Part shown: positions 1-8,235 of the stretch, piece by piece
How the letters are laid out: the number at the start of each line of letters is the position of its first letter
Position numbering within the stretch: the first letter of the stretch is position 1
NCBI RefSeq assembly: GCF_921293875.1
Contig: NZ_CAKLDI010000001.1
Coordinates: 2,109,915-2,173,914 of the forward strand
Length of the DNA stretch: 64,000 nt
From: Vibrio stylophorae
Lineage (GTDB): Bacteria; Pseudomonadota; Gammaproteobacteria; Enterobacterales; Vibrionaceae
Direction of reading: 5' to 3'
Translations under genes and position numbers: made by a program
Notes under the pieces: model-generated
What the model was told of the DNA's origin: nothing
Databases searched by the model: none
What the model saw: the letters and a program-made list of their open reading frames with translations, nothing else

Positions 1-179
1 TACTGCATCTGCGGGTTAAACAGATCATTGAGCTCAAAATCAGGCATGGGTTGTCCCACCAACACAGACTCCAACTTAGTTGGTCCCTCGCCCTGTGCAT
101 TGCGCATTAACTGCACCGCAAAAAACGCCACAAAGGCAAGGAAGATCACCAAAGGAATAAAGAGTAATGGTCGTTTCAT
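1..179 (-). CDS. ccmG: CcmG/DsbE thiol:disulfide interchange protein (partial, N-terminal part only)
   Basis: The visible 59 codons read MKRPLLFIPLVIFLAF..., followed by a segment ending ...VGQPMPDFELNDL. This is the N-terminal membrane anchor and the start of the thioredoxin fold of CcmG (DsbE), the periplasmic reductant that keeps apocytochrome c cysteines reduced for heme attachment. The CxxC active site lies beyond the window edge and cannot be checked. The ATG is 3 nt downstream of the ccmF stop, so it is the next gene of the ccm operon. Identity rests on position plus close resemblance of the N-terminus to enterobacterial DsbE. Confidence 0.9.
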   Translation of the reverse strand, partial: MKRPLLFIPLVIFLAFVAFFAVQLMRNAQGEGPTKLESVLVGQPMPDFELNDLFNPQMQ

Positions 180-182
180 CGG

Positions 183-2150
183 CTACGCCTTCTCATCTGC
201 TTGCTTGGCTGTGCGCGTTTTACGAAAGCGATAACGCTTATCGGTCAGTGCAATCAACGCCGCAATGGCCATCAAGATCGAGCCACCCCAAATCCAGCGA
301 ATAAAGGGTTTGTAGTACACCCGCACTTCCCAAGCATTGTTTTCCACTTGCGCGCCCAAAGCGACATAAAGATCGCGAGTGAGCCCCCAATCAATGGCCG
401 CTTCTGTCATCATCGAGCGCTGCACGTCATAAAAACGTTTTTCAGCATTCAAAATCGCAACCAAGTGGTCATCGTGGGTGACATTAAACTGACCAGTAAA
501 ACCTTGGTAGTTCGGACCATCACTTTGCAGCAAGCCTTTAAAGGTAAAATCGTAACCCGCCACTTCTACATGCTGACCCGGTTTAAGCAGCACATCGCGC
601 TCAATGCCATGATTTTCAGTCAGGGTGATACCAATCATGGTCACAGCCAAACCAATATGGCCCAGCACCATCGCCCAGTGACTATTGCCGAGCTTACCTA
701 AGCCCGTCGCCAATGAATGACGATGGGTCGCGCGCAAATAGGTTTCATAGCCATGCCACAACACAATCCACCATGCGAGGAATATCCCCATGGCCGTCAT
801 GCCTTGCGCTGGCTCATCCATTTGCCACATGCAAAATGCGGTCAGTAGTGCGGCAATCAAACCCATAATCAACGATGGCTTGATAAAATCGCGCCAGTTG
901 TCTTTACGCCAGCGCACCAAAGGCCCAACACCCAAGAGCAGTGCAAATGGCAACATCAGCCAAGCAAATAAGCTATCAAAGAAAGGCTTACCAATGGAGA
1001 TTGAGCCAAGTCCCAAGGATTTGTGAAACAGCGGTAGCAAGGTGCCAAGCAGCACCACAATAAGGCTTGCAACCAACAATAGGTTGTTGCCGAGCAGCAT
1101 ATTTTCACGGGAAAACAGTTGATAGTTGCCGGGCGTGCGCACCTGCGCACCTTTGAGCGCATAAAGCAGCAAAGAACCGCCAATAACCACCACAAGGAAA
1201 CCGAGGATAAACATGCCACGCGCAGGATCGGAAGCAAAGGCATGCACTGATACCAAAACCCCAGAGCGCACTAAAAATGTGCCGAGCAAACTCAATGAGA
1301 ACGCCGCAATAGCCAAAAAGACAGTCCAAGCCTTAAAGGTGCCGCGTTTTTCAGTCACCGCCAGTGAGTGCATCAAGGCCGTACCTGCCAGCCAAGGCAT
1401 TAAAGAGGCATTTTCAACGGGATCCCAGAACCACCAGCCGCCCCAGCCAAGCTCGTAGTAAGCCCACCAAGAGCCTAGTGCGATACCCAAGGTTAAAAAT
1501 AGCCACGCTGCTTGTGTCCAAGGGCGAGACCAACGTGCCCATGCGGTATCCAAACGCCCTGTCATCAAAGAGGCGATGGCAAAGGCAAAGGCCACAGAGA
1601 AGCCCACATAGCCCATGTAAAGCATTGGTGGATGGATAATCAAACCCGGATCTTGCAGCAGCGGATTAAGGTCACGACCATCCACAGGGAACAGTGGCAA
1701 TGTGCGGGTAAATGGGTTGGAGGTCAGCAAAATAAACAGTAAAAATCCGACACAAATCATCCCCATCACCGCCAATACGCGGGCAACTGCTGCATCTGGC
1801 ATACCGCGACTAAAGCGCGCTACCGCAACCGCCCACAGCGATTGAATCAATACCCAAAGCAGCAATGATCCTTCATGCGCGCCCCAAACAGCAGTTAAAC
1901 GGTAATACCAAGGCAGCAAACTGTTGGAGTTTGATGCCACATAGTTCAGGGTAAAATCGTTGCTATAAAAAGCATAAAGCAAGCATAAAAAGGAGAGCAG
2001 CAAGGCCGCGAACATGCCATAGCTCAATGGTCTGGCAAGTCGTACATAGGGCAAAATGCCGCGCTGAGCACCGTAGAGCGGGTAGAAGCTCAGCAAAATT
2101 GACAAGCCAAGCGCCAGAATCAGCGCAAAGTGACCCAGTTCAGCAATCAT
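183..2150 (-). CDS. ccmF: CcmF, cytochrome c heme lyase subunit
   Basis: A 655-residue polytopic membrane protein of normal family length. It joins heme carried by holo-CcmE to apocytochrome c in the periplasm, together with CcmG and CcmH. Visible family signatures are WGAHEGS (residues 90-95), an IIHPPML loop with a conserved His near 173, and the tryptophan-rich heme-handling WWD segment GWGGWWFWDPVENAS (about 235-249). Many hydrophobic segments fill the rest, with a periplasmic loop before the last one. The start overlaps the end of ccmE by 4 nt, which implies translational coupling. Confidence 0.97.
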   Translation of the reverse strand: MIAELGHFALILALGLSILLSFYPLYGAQRGILPYVRLARPLSYGMFAALLLSFLCLLYAFYSNDFTLNYVASNSNSLLPWYYRLTAVWGAHEGSLLLWVLIQSLWAVAVARFSRGMPDAAVARVLAVMGMICVGFLLFILLTSNPFTRTLPLFPVDGRDLNPLLQDPGLIIHPPMLYMGYVGFSVAFAFAIASLMTGRLDTAWARWSRPWTQAAWLFLTLGIALGSWWAYYELGWGGWWFWDPVENASLMPWLAGTALMHSLAVTEKRGTFKAWTVFLAIAAFSLSLLGTFLVRSGVLVSVHAFASDPARGMFILGFLVVVIGGSLLLYALKGAQVRTPGNYQLFSRENMLLGNNLLLVASLIVVLLGTLLPLFHKSLGLGSISIGKPFFDSLFAWLMLPFALLLGVGPLVRWRKDNWRDFIKPSLIMGLIAALLTAFCMWQMDEPAQGMTAMGIFLAWWIVLWHGYETYLRATHRHSLATGLGKLGNSHWAMVLGHIGLAVTMIGITLTENHGIERDVLLKPGQHVEVAGYDFTFKGLLQSDGPNYQGFTGQFNVTHDDHLVAILNAEKRFYDVQRSMMTEAAIDWGLTRDLYVALGAQVENNAWEVRVYYKPFIRWIWGGSILMAIAALIALTDKRYRFRKTRTAKQADEKA

Positions 2151-2629
2151 GGCGTCAGCCCTTTTTGTTGTGGGGTATATTCAAGCGGCTGATGGATTTT
2201 GCCCATCTCTTCGGCCACTTCTGGCGGCATATACTCTTCATCATGTTTAGCAAGAATGGTGCTTGCTTTTAGCTCATTTGGGCTAATCAATTCACCTTCC
2301 GCCACAATGCCCTGACCTTCACGGAACAGATCCGGCAAAATACCGCTGTAATAGATGGTCACCGCAGGTCCTACGGTAGAGACTTTAAACTGCATAGCCA
2401 AGGAGTCAGACTCGCGGATCACTGAGCCTTTTTCCACCATGCCACCAATGCGAATGCGCTGACCGACTTCAGGAATGTAACCATCCTTATTGCCGTAAAT
2501 CACTTCCGTTGGGGTAAAGAAGAAATTGATATTTTGACGCAGCGCATAAACCATCAATGCGGTGGCAACACCGGCCAATAGCAACAGCGCAACCGCCCAA
2601 ATTAAACGTTGACGACGACGTGGGGTCAT
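2147..2629 (-). CDS. ccmE: CcmE, periplasmic heme chaperone
   Basis: 160 residues. It has a short cytoplasmic Arg-rich start, one membrane anchor (about 9-30), then an OB-fold periplasmic domain. The covalent heme-binding motif LAKHDEEYMPPE is intact, with His129 as the predicted heme-linked residue and Tyr133 as the axial ligand by homology to the E. coli protein. It receives heme from CcmC/CcmD/CcmAB and delivers it to CcmF. It overlaps both ccmD and ccmF by 4 nt inside the operon. Confidence 0.97.
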   Translation of the reverse strand: MTPRRRQRLIWAVALLLLAGVATALMVYALRQNINFFFTPTEVIYGNKDGYIPEVGQRIRIGGMVEKGSVIRESDSLAMQFKVSTVGPAVTIYYSGILPDLFREGQGIVAEGELISPNELKASTILAKHDEEYMPPEVAEEMGKIHQPLEYTPQQKGLTP

Positions 2630-2832
2630 AGTGACGACTCCTTAGAAGCATCCTTGGCAGCTTGAATACGCTGCTCTCGGCGTTGCTTGGTTAAGATCAT
2701 TTGGCAAATTTGGCGGTGGTGACGATAACTACTCATCACCAACCACAGCAGCATCACAAAGGAGATACCATAGACACCCCAGATAAATCCGGCGTAAGCG
2801 CCAAAATCAAGGCGTTCAATTAGAAACTGCAT
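2626..2832 (-). CDS. ccmD: CcmD, small heme exporter subunit
   Basis: 68 residues, starting MQFLIERLDFGAYAGF, with one transmembrane helix (about 13-33) and a basic cytoplasmic tail. This is the normal size and layout of CcmD, which stabilises the CcmC-CcmE complex and helps release holo-CcmE. I chose the ATG that overlaps the ccmC stop as TAATG. A longer in-frame extension exists upstream but it runs into ccmC and does not look like the family. The gene overlaps ccmE by 4 nt. Confidence 0.9.
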   Translation of the reverse strand: MQFLIERLDFGAYAGFIWGVYGISFVMLLWLVMSSYRHHRQICQMILTKQRREQRIQAAKDASKESSL

Positions 2833-3575
2833 TAGCGCTTCTCCTTCGCAGCAATGGCTTGCGCCCATGGGCGATTGATATCTTGTAGTAAGAGCTGATT
2901 GCGAAAACGCACCACACTCAGCCATGCAAAAATAAGGGCAAAGGCCGCCAAGTTAATGAGCAATGGCCATAGCATTTCAGGTGCGATGGAAGGCTTGGCA
3001 AATTTGGTGATCGACGCGCCTTGGTGCAGCGTTTTCCACCACTCTACTGAGAAGTGAATAATTGGAATATTGACCACACCCACCAAGGTTAAAATGGCCG
3101 CCGCTTTAGCGCCTGTTTTCTGATCGTCAAAGGCTTGGTAAAGCGCAATCACACCAATATAGAGAAATAGCAGAATGAGCTCTGCGGTGAGTCGTGCATC
3201 CCACACCCACCATGCGCCCCACATCGGCTTGCCCCAAAGCGCACCAGAGATAAGAGCGATAGCAGTAAACACCGCGCCAATGGGGGCCATGGCAGCAATC
3301 GCCATGCTGGACATGCGATGCTGCCAAACCAAAGCGATAAAAGCAGCAATCGCCATGGACATATAAACGCCCATGGACCAAACCGCCGCAGGAACGTGGA
3401 TATACATGATTCGTGCTGTGCTGCTTTGCTGGTAATCATCCGGCGCTAAAACAAGCCCCCAAAATGATCCCACCACGAGGGCAGCAAGCGCACAAATCGC
3501 CAATGGTGTTTGTAATCGCTGGCACAGCTGGTAGCTGTTCTCAGCCTTAGTAAATGGATGCAACCATTTCCACAT
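2832..3575 (-). CDS. ccmC: CcmC, heme transporter/heme-loading subunit
   Basis: 247 residues with six predicted membrane helices. The WWD heme-handling segment WGAWWVWDARLTAEL lies at about 119-133. The flanking histidines His60 (in MYIHVP) and His184 sit at the positions known to ligate heme in E. coli CcmC. The protein loads heme onto CcmE in the periplasm. It is followed directly by ccmD (TAATG overlap) and preceded by ccmB with a 54-nt gap. Confidence 0.96.
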   Translation of the reverse strand: MWKWLHPFTKAENSYQLCQRLQTPLAICALAALVVGSFWGLVLAPDDYQQSSTARIMYIHVPAAVWSMGVYMSMAIAAFIALVWQHRMSSMAIAAMAPIGAVFTAIALISGALWGKPMWGAWWVWDARLTAELILLFLYIGVIALYQAFDDQKTGAKAAAILTLVGVVNIPIIHFSVEWWKTLHQGASITKFAKPSIAPEMLWPLLINLAAFALIFAWLSVVRFRNQLLLQDINRPWAQAIAAKEKR

Positions 3576-3629
3576 TCTCGTTACCTACATTGCTCAAAAT
3601 TCAAAATTATTTTCTGTTAAGCGTAGCGG

Positions 3630-4295
3630 TTATTGCACGCTGACGCGCAGAGCCGCGGCGGTGGCAAAAGGCGCAAGACCCACCGCAACCAACATCATTG
3701 CCGCCAGCATCGCCAGCTGACCGCTATAGGGCATGCCAAGCTGCGCCGCTTGAATAATGCCCGTTGAAAAAATTAGCACTGGAATATACAGCGGCATCAC
3801 CAACAAGGTCAGCAATACACCGCCGCGACGCAGGGCAACCGTCAAGCCCACACCAATGGCGCCAATCAAGCTTAAAATCGGTGTCCCCACCAGCAAAGAG
3901 AGCGCCGTGGCCTGCCAAACTTGCATATCAAGTCCCAGTAGCAGCGCCAAAATTGGACTGAATAAAATCAGCGGCACGCCTGTGAGTAACCAATGGGCAA
4001 ACACCTTTGCCAATACCACTAAAGACAAACTGCTAGGCATCAGCATCTGCTGCTCTAAGCTGCCATCGAGATAATCATCGCGAAACAGACGTTCCAGCGA
4101 GAGCATCGCAGCCAGCAAAGCCGCGACCCAAATAATGCCCGGTGCAAAGATTTGTAGATTCTCAAGAGCCGGACCAATGGACAGTGGAAACAGCGTTACC
4201 ACCATCACGAAAAACCACAGCGGATTTACAATGTCAGCGCGCTGGCGAAAAGCGATCAACATTTCGCGGCGCAGCACCTGCCAAAACACATTCAT
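3630..4295 (-). CDS. ccmB: CcmB, heme exporter membrane subunit
   Basis: 221 residues from the ATG at 4295 (MNVFWQVLRREML). A TTG one codon upstream is also open, but the ATG overlaps the ccmA stop as TGATG, the expected coupled arrangement. It has six hydrophobic segments and is the permease half of the CcmAB ABC complex, whose ATP hydrolysis drives release of holo-CcmE from CcmC. Length and order match the family. Confidence 0.95.
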   Translation of the reverse strand: MNVFWQVLRREMLIAFRQRADIVNPLWFFVMVVTLFPLSIGPALENLQIFAPGIIWVAALLAAMLSLERLFRDDYLDGSLEQQMLMPSSLSLVVLAKVFAHWLLTGVPLILFSPILALLLGLDMQVWQATALSLLVGTPILSLIGAIGVGLTVALRRGGVLLTLLVMPLYIPVLIFSTGIIQAAQLGMPYSGQLAMLAAMMLVAVGLAPFATAAALRVSVQ

Positions 4296-4915
4296 CAAGA
4301 TGCTCCCAATCGAATTCGCTTAATTTCGCCTTGCGGTAACACCAAATCTTGGTGCGTGGTCATCACAATGCTGCCGCCCGCGGCAACATGCGCGACAAAA
4401 CGCGCGGTCAAATGCTTGACCCCTTGTTTATCAATAGCAGTTAATGGCTCATCAAGAATCCATAACGGCTTATCACTGAGCCAAAGTCGTGCCAATGACA
4501 CGCGGCGCTGCTGACCGGCTGAAAGCTGCCCTGCTGGCACATGTTCAAATCCCAACAGCCCCACATCGGCAAGCGCTTGTTCGATAGCGTCCACATCCGC
4601 TTGGTGGCCGTGACATTGGGAGTAAAAGGCTAGATTTTCATAGGCACTGAGCTGCGCCTTTAAGCCGGGTTGATGACCGAGAAAGAGTAAGGCATCATGA
4701 AAAAGCAAACGATTGTCTGACGTGCGCTCGCCTTGCCAGCGCACACTGCCGCTATCTGCTTGAGATAAGCCAGCAAGAATACGTAGAAGAGTGGTTTTAC
4801 CTGCCCCGTTGGCACCTTCAATTTGGACCAGCTCGCCAGGATGAACCGAGAAACTCAAGTGCTCAAATAAGCACAAGTCACCGCGTTGGCAACTGAGGGC
4901 ATCGACATCAAGCAT
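4295..4915 (-). CDS. ccmA: CcmA, ATP-binding subunit of heme exporter
   Basis: 206 residues from the ATG at 4915 (MLDVDALSCQRGDL). A TTG four codons earlier is possible, but CcmA proteins normally start near this ATG. ABC ATPase motifs are complete: Walker A GANGAGKTT (34-42), signature LSAGQQRRVSLARL, Walker B LWILDEP, and a switch-region TTHQD. It energises the CcmAB complex. It is the first gene of the ccm operon and is divergent from the FliK-like gene across about 110 nt. Confidence 0.95.
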   Translation of the reverse strand: MLDVDALSCQRGDLCLFEHLSFSVHPGELVQIEGANGAGKTTLLRILAGLSQADSGSVRWQGERTSDNRLLFHDALLFLGHQPGLKAQLSAYENLAFYSQCHGHQADVDAIEQALADVGLLGFEHVPAGQLSAGQQRRVSLARLWLSDKPLWILDEPLTAIDKQGVKHLTARFVAHVAAGGSIVMTTHQDLVLPQGEIKRIRLGAS

Positions 4916-5025
4916 GAAATATTGCAAAGCTGTTATTATTTTTGCTTACTTTATCACAACAATGCGTTAATCGTTAGCATTCTGCAGTCATTCCGTCTGC
5001 TTTCCCTTCGCCATTGGTATGATTT

Positions 5026-5799
5026 ATGAGCAATTCTTTAACTTTAAATTTTAACAATGCAACAATTTCGCAACTATCGCGAATCCTGTCACCAAATTTA
5101 ACTGCGCCTGAGCTGACAAATTCAAATCAGACTACAACGCAGAGCGCGCCGAGCAGCCCGCAACTCAACCTTCAACAGCTGAATCCGCAACAACTGAGCC
5201 AGCTGCTTACCCACCAGCAAAGCCTGTTACCTATTTTGTTGGCACTGAAAAGTCCGCAGCTACTGCCTTTAGTGCAAAGCCTGATGATGCCACGCGATCC
5301 AGCCCAGCTTGCGCAGTGGCTCAAACAGCGCCCTGAAGATCAGCAGCTACAACAGCTCATGGCGCAACTCACATCCGAAGATACTTTCAGCGATGTCGAG
5401 CAAGCGCTGATTCGTCTTTTTTCAGAGCGTCGCAGCAGCGAGCAAACACCCACTCATTTGCATTGGCAAATGAATCAGCCCTTTGCGCCGCACCTGCCCA
5501 TCAGTGTGTCGGTGGAGCCACCGCCAGCACAAAAGCCCGAGCAAGGCTGGCACCTCACCCTTTGTTATATTTGCCAAAATGGCGATAGCCTCTATTGCAA
5601 GGTGGGTCTGAAACAAACCCTTTCGCTGCATTTCCAAAGTGAATCGGCAGCGCTTTTAGAGCGTGCCAAAACGCACCAACAACTGCTGTGTGATCACTTA
5701 GCCAAAGCGGGCGTACAATGCCAAGCCCTGCAATTTAGCTTGCAACCCAAACGCAACCCATCGGACAACCAACCACCTCATTACCTTGCCAAGGTTTAG
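5026..5799 (+). CDS. FliK-like hook-length control domain protein
   Basis: 257 residues. The N-terminal half is rich in Gln, Leu, Ser and Pro (many LNLQQLNPQQL-type stretches) and looks disordered. The C-terminal part (about 165-245) is a globular beta-rich region with the pattern LHFQSESAALLERAKTH then LAKAGVQCQALQFSL, which resembles the C-terminal domain of FliK. The true fliK is elsewhere (25493-27175), so this is a paralogue. It lies 8 nt upstream of a FlhB C-domain-like gene. The pairing suggests a substrate-switch role in export, which is an inference. No strong ribosome-binding site is seen. Confidence 0.7.
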   Translation: MSNSLTLNFNNATISQLSRILSPNLTAPELTNSNQTTTQSAPSSPQLNLQQLNPQQLSQLLTHQQSLLPILLALKSPQLLPLVQSLMMPRDPAQLAQWLKQRPEDQQLQQLMAQLTSEDTFSDVEQALIRLFSERRSSEQTPTHLHWQMNQPFAPHLPISVSVEPPPAQKPEQGWHLTLCYICQNGDSLYCKVGLKQTLSLHFQSESAALLERAKTHQQLLCDHLAKAGVQCQALQFSLQPKRNPSDNQPPHYLAKV

Positions 5800-5807
5800 G
5801 AGCCATC

Positions 5808-6104
5808 ATGACCAATCGCAAGAAAACGCATCGCGCCATTGCGCTTCATTATGATGGTATTCAACCGCCCAAGGTGCAGGCAAAAGCCTACCAAGAGCGT
5901 GCACAAGCATTAGTTGAAGCGGTGCGAGAACAAGGTGGCCTGATTCATCAAGATGAACAGCTAAGCCAATGGCTGAACCACCTCAATGTGGGTGAGGAAA
6001 TTCCTGAACAACTCTATCGGGTGATCGCCGAGCTGATCGCCTACGCCTGGTTTCTCGATGGCAAACAACCGCCCAACTATGACGGGATAAATACCAAGGT
6101 TTAA
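5808..6104 (+). CDS. FlhB C-domain-like (EscU/YscU/HrcU family) protein
   Basis: 98 residues, preceded by a good ribosome-binding site (aggag). It aligns with the part of FlhB that follows the autocleavage site: AIALHYDG near the start, PKVQAKA, then a helix, GLIHQDEQLSQWL, and GEEIPEQLYRVIAELIAY. The NPTH cleavage motif and the membrane domain are both absent, so it is a stand-alone version of the cleaved FlhB C-terminal fragment. In other bacteria such short homologues can partly replace that fragment. Here it is co-transcribed with a FliK-like protein, its natural functional partner. Confidence 0.85.
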   Translation: MTNRKKTHRAIALHYDGIQPPKVQAKAYQERAQALVEAVREQGGLIHQDEQLSQWLNHLNVGEEIPEQLYRVIAELIAYAWFLDGKQPPNYDGINTKV

Positions 6105-6253
6105 AGCGCAGCAACAGTGCGGAAAGTTTCAATGAGAAATGCGGAGTGAGCCAATGAATGAATGGCGATTTCGCGCTAAATTGATGAAAATACTTGATTG
6201 TACAAACCATACATGCAGCTGAATATACTGTTAGCACTACAAGGAGATATATC

Positions 6254-6613
6254 GTGACAATTAGCAATGAAGCAGACTTAGGTGAAGCCCTAAAAAGTGA
6301 GCAGGACACTATCGAAATTGAGGGTGACTTAAAAAATAAGGTATTGAAAATTAAAGCGACCGGCAAAGCAGCCTGGACAATAGCTATTGGTGCAATAGGA
6401 ATCGCAGTAACTGTGTTAATTACTTCAGGAGGAACCGGTGCTCCAGCAAGTGGAATTATTGGTAGTGGTGCTGTAGCTGTATTAGGGCTACCAACAGCTA
6501 TTTCAGCAATCTCTATCGCTGTAGCCGCGGGAGGGGTAGGAGCACTCAACTCTCTACGGAATTATGAAATAGCCGATCAATCCAATGGCAGATTAGTGCT
6601 AAAAAGGAAGTAG
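6254..6613 (+). CDS. Small glycine-rich membrane protein, function unknown
   Basis: 119 residues from a GTG at 6254, chosen because AAGGAG (6241-6246) sits 7 nt upstream. An open frame continues further up but lacks such a signal. The N-terminus is acidic and charged (EALKSEQDTIEIEGDLKNKV). A strongly hydrophobic Gly/Ala/Ile-rich region at about 40-98 reads as two membrane hairpin segments, and a basic tail ends KRK. I do not recognise a characterised family. The gene is visibly more AT-rich than its neighbours and is coupled to the following zinc-ribbon gene, which suggests a horizontally acquired two-gene unit. Pore or holin-like action is possible but unproven. Confidence 0.75.
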   Translation: MTISNEADLGEALKSEQDTIEIEGDLKNKVLKIKATGKAAWTIAIGAIGIAVTVLITSGGTGAPASGIIGSGAVAVLGLPTAISAISIAVAAGGVGALNSLRNYEIADQSNGRLVLKRK

Positions 6614-6615
6614 CT

Positions 6616-6759
6616 ATGCCTGGCTTTTTTCCGGGCGCACCGTATTTTTTTGTTTGTAAGAGTTGCGGTCACAAGTTTTGCCGCAAAATAAAACTAGGGA
6701 TTATGTGTCCCAAGTGTAAATCACTAAAAGTTCAAAGTGATCTTCCCGTGTGTAAGTAG
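6616..6759 (+). CDS. 47-residue zinc-ribbon microprotein
   Basis: The frame starts at the ATG at 6616, 2 nt after the stop of the membrane-protein gene, with AAGGAAG (6604-6610) as ribosome-binding site. It encodes 47 residues starting MPGFFPGAPYFF. Two CxxC knuckles (Cys14/Cys17 in CKSC, Cys31/Cys34 in CPKC) plus Cys22 and Cys46 make a treble or ribbon-type zinc site likely. The spacing resembles rubredoxin-like and small zinc-ribbon proteins. Function is unknown. The tight coupling implies it works with the upstream membrane protein. Confidence 0.7.
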   Translation: MPGFFPGAPYFFVCKSCGHKFCRKIKLGIMCPKCKSLKVQSDLPVCK

Positions 6760-6950
6760 TACTAATAAGTTTCTCAAAAATACATAAACGCTTGGCTTGC
6801 GCTCCTTCATTGCTCATTTTAGCCACATATTTACGCCTCTTCACAAGGAATTAGGAAAACAAAAAATGAGGGCGCAGGTCATGTATTTTGTGCAACATGC
6901 AAGACCCGTCTCTATTGCGACTCGTCTCTTAACTCATAAAAAACACCTTC

Positions 6951-7169
6951 ATGAAAATAACCCAAGCAGAATTATCAACGAGTCTCTGCCCCCTCTGTGG
7001 CAGAGGTAACGCCTGCGGTAATCTGAACCCCAAAAATGGGCAATGCTGGTGTGCGGATCCAAGCGTAACCTTTCCAAGTGGGCTGTTAGTGCTGGTGCCG
7101 CCAAGCTTAAAGGGGAAAGCCTGTATTTGCCGTACATGCGTTGAAAAATACCATAAAGGTTTAACGTAA
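6951..7169 (+). CDS. Cysteine-rich CWC family small protein
   Basis: 72 residues with the full CWC-family pattern: CPLCGRGNACG near residue 13, CWC at about 32-34, and a C-terminal CICRTCVEKY. Such proteins are presumed metal-binding, but no function is established. The ATG has no obvious ribosome-binding site, so the start is by length and family. A strong intrinsic terminator follows at 7202-7227. It is convergent with the DUF2802 gene of the chemotaxis operon. Confidence 0.75.
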   Translation: MKITQAELSTSLCPLCGRGNACGNLNPKNGQCWCADPSVTFPSGLLVLVPPSLKGKACICRTCVEKYHKGLT

Positions 7170-7201
7170 CGGCCTGCGATTTTTCCCATATGACAGGCAA
7201 T

Positions 7202-7227
7202 AAAAAACCACCTTGCGGTGGTTTTTT
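7202..7227. terminator. Bidirectional intrinsic terminator
   Basis: A perfect 11-bp stem AAAAAACCACC / GGTGGTTTTTT with loop TTGC. The A-tract on one arm and T-tract on the other let it terminate both the plus-strand CWC gene and the convergent chemotaxis operon. Confidence 0.85.
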
Positions 7228-7291
7228 ATTGTTCTTGATATGAGCAGTGGTGCAAATAATGCGCGGGGCTCTAGGCGCTATGCTCTAGACA

Positions 7292-7720
7292 CTATGAATT
7301 GCGCATTCTTTTTTGCAGGTTCATCAGCAGTTCGGCTTCAGCCTTTGGCAATTCGCACTCGGTCATCAGCTCTTCGATATCAGCGCCCAGTTGCACCATT
7401 TTACTGGCGCGGCTGTAGAGTCGGCCTTCTGGGTCATTACGCTGCGCATCTTGCTGACGGGCTTCGATCTCTTGCATCTCCTGCGCAAGTTGAGTCACCT
7501 TTTGACTCATGCTGATCACACCAGTACGCAGCTCATTGAACTGCTTGGTGATGCTATCATTTTGCTTGCGAAAGGCGCGCAGCAGGATCTCGGCATTTTG
7601 GAACTTCTGCTCCAATTTTTGCCGCGCTCGGCGCTCCATCGCAATGGCCACCACCGCATACAAAAAAGTGCAGATGGTGATCGCGAGAGTAATGTAAGCA
7701 AGATAATCGAGGATCGCCAT
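7292..7720 (-). CDS. DUF2802 domain protein at the end of the chemotaxis operon
   Basis: 142 residues from the ATG at 7720 that overlaps the cheW stop (TAATG). It has one N-terminal membrane helix (about 5-25), then a long coiled coil (about 28-95) and a short C-terminal helical region ending in LPKAEAELLMNLQKRMR. This layout is that of DUF2802 proteins, which regularly sit next to cheW in polar-flagellate Gammaproteobacteria. The last part resembles a winged-helix-like DUF2802 module. The role is unknown; position suggests membrane-linked chemotaxis or flagellar function. Confidence 0.85.
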   Translation of the reverse strand: MAILDYLAYITLAITICTFLYAVVAIAMERRARQKLEQKFQNAEILLRAFRKQNDSITKQFNELRTGVISMSQKVTQLAQEMQEIEARQQDAQRNDPEGRLYSRASKMVQLGADIEELMTECELPKAEAELLMNLQKRMRNS

Positions 7721-8214
7721 TACAGCATGCTCATCTCTTCCCACTCTTCATCAGAGAGCAGTTTGTTTAAATCAACAAGGATCAACAACTGACCATCGCG
7801 ATTGCTCACGCCCTGAATAAAGCGTGCGCTTTCTTCGGTACCAACGCTTGGTGTAGTGTCGATGTCTGAACCTTTCAGATCAACCACTTCGGCAACGCTA
7901 TCCACCAAAATACCAATCACTTGTTTTTCAGCTTCAATAATCACGATACGGGTATTGTCTGTGATCTCACCAGGCATCAAACCAAAGCGAGCACGGGTAT
8001 CAATCACAGTGACCACGTTACCGCGAAGGTTGATGATCCCTAGTACATAATCCGGCGCACCAGGTACAGGTGCAATTTCAGTATAACGCAGCACTTCACG
8101 TACTTGCATAACATTGATACCGTAGATTTCTGCTTCCAATTGGAAGGTAACCCACTGAATCACACGATCATTGCTATCTTCTTTATACATTTCAGCAGCA
8201 TTAACCTGAGTCAT
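7720..8214 (-). CDS. cheW: CheW, chemotaxis coupling protein
   Basis: 164 residues forming one CheW/SH3-like domain: QWVTFQLEAEIYGINVMQVREVLRYTEI, then VPGAPDYVLGIINLRGNVVTVIDTR and a C-terminal LILVDLNKLLSDEE. It links methyl-accepting receptors to the CheA kinase in polar arrays. The ribosome-binding site AGAGGAC precedes the ATG. It lies 21 nt after parP and overlaps the DUF2802 gene. Confidence 0.97.
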   Translation of the reverse strand: MTQVNAAEMYKEDSNDRVIQWVTFQLEAEIYGINVMQVREVLRYTEIAPVPGAPDYVLGIINLRGNVVTVIDTRARFGLMPGEITDNTRIVIIEAEKQVIGILVDSVAEVVDLKGSDIDTTPSVGTEESARFIQGVSNRDGQLLILVDLNKLLSDEEWEEMSML

Positions 8215-8235
8215 TTGTTGTCCTCTTTGTACAAA

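Noticed and set aside
6797-7009. Open frame of about 70 codons between the zinc-ribbon and CWC genes
   Set aside because: No ribosome-binding site, no recognisable pattern, and it overlaps the better-supported CWC gene.
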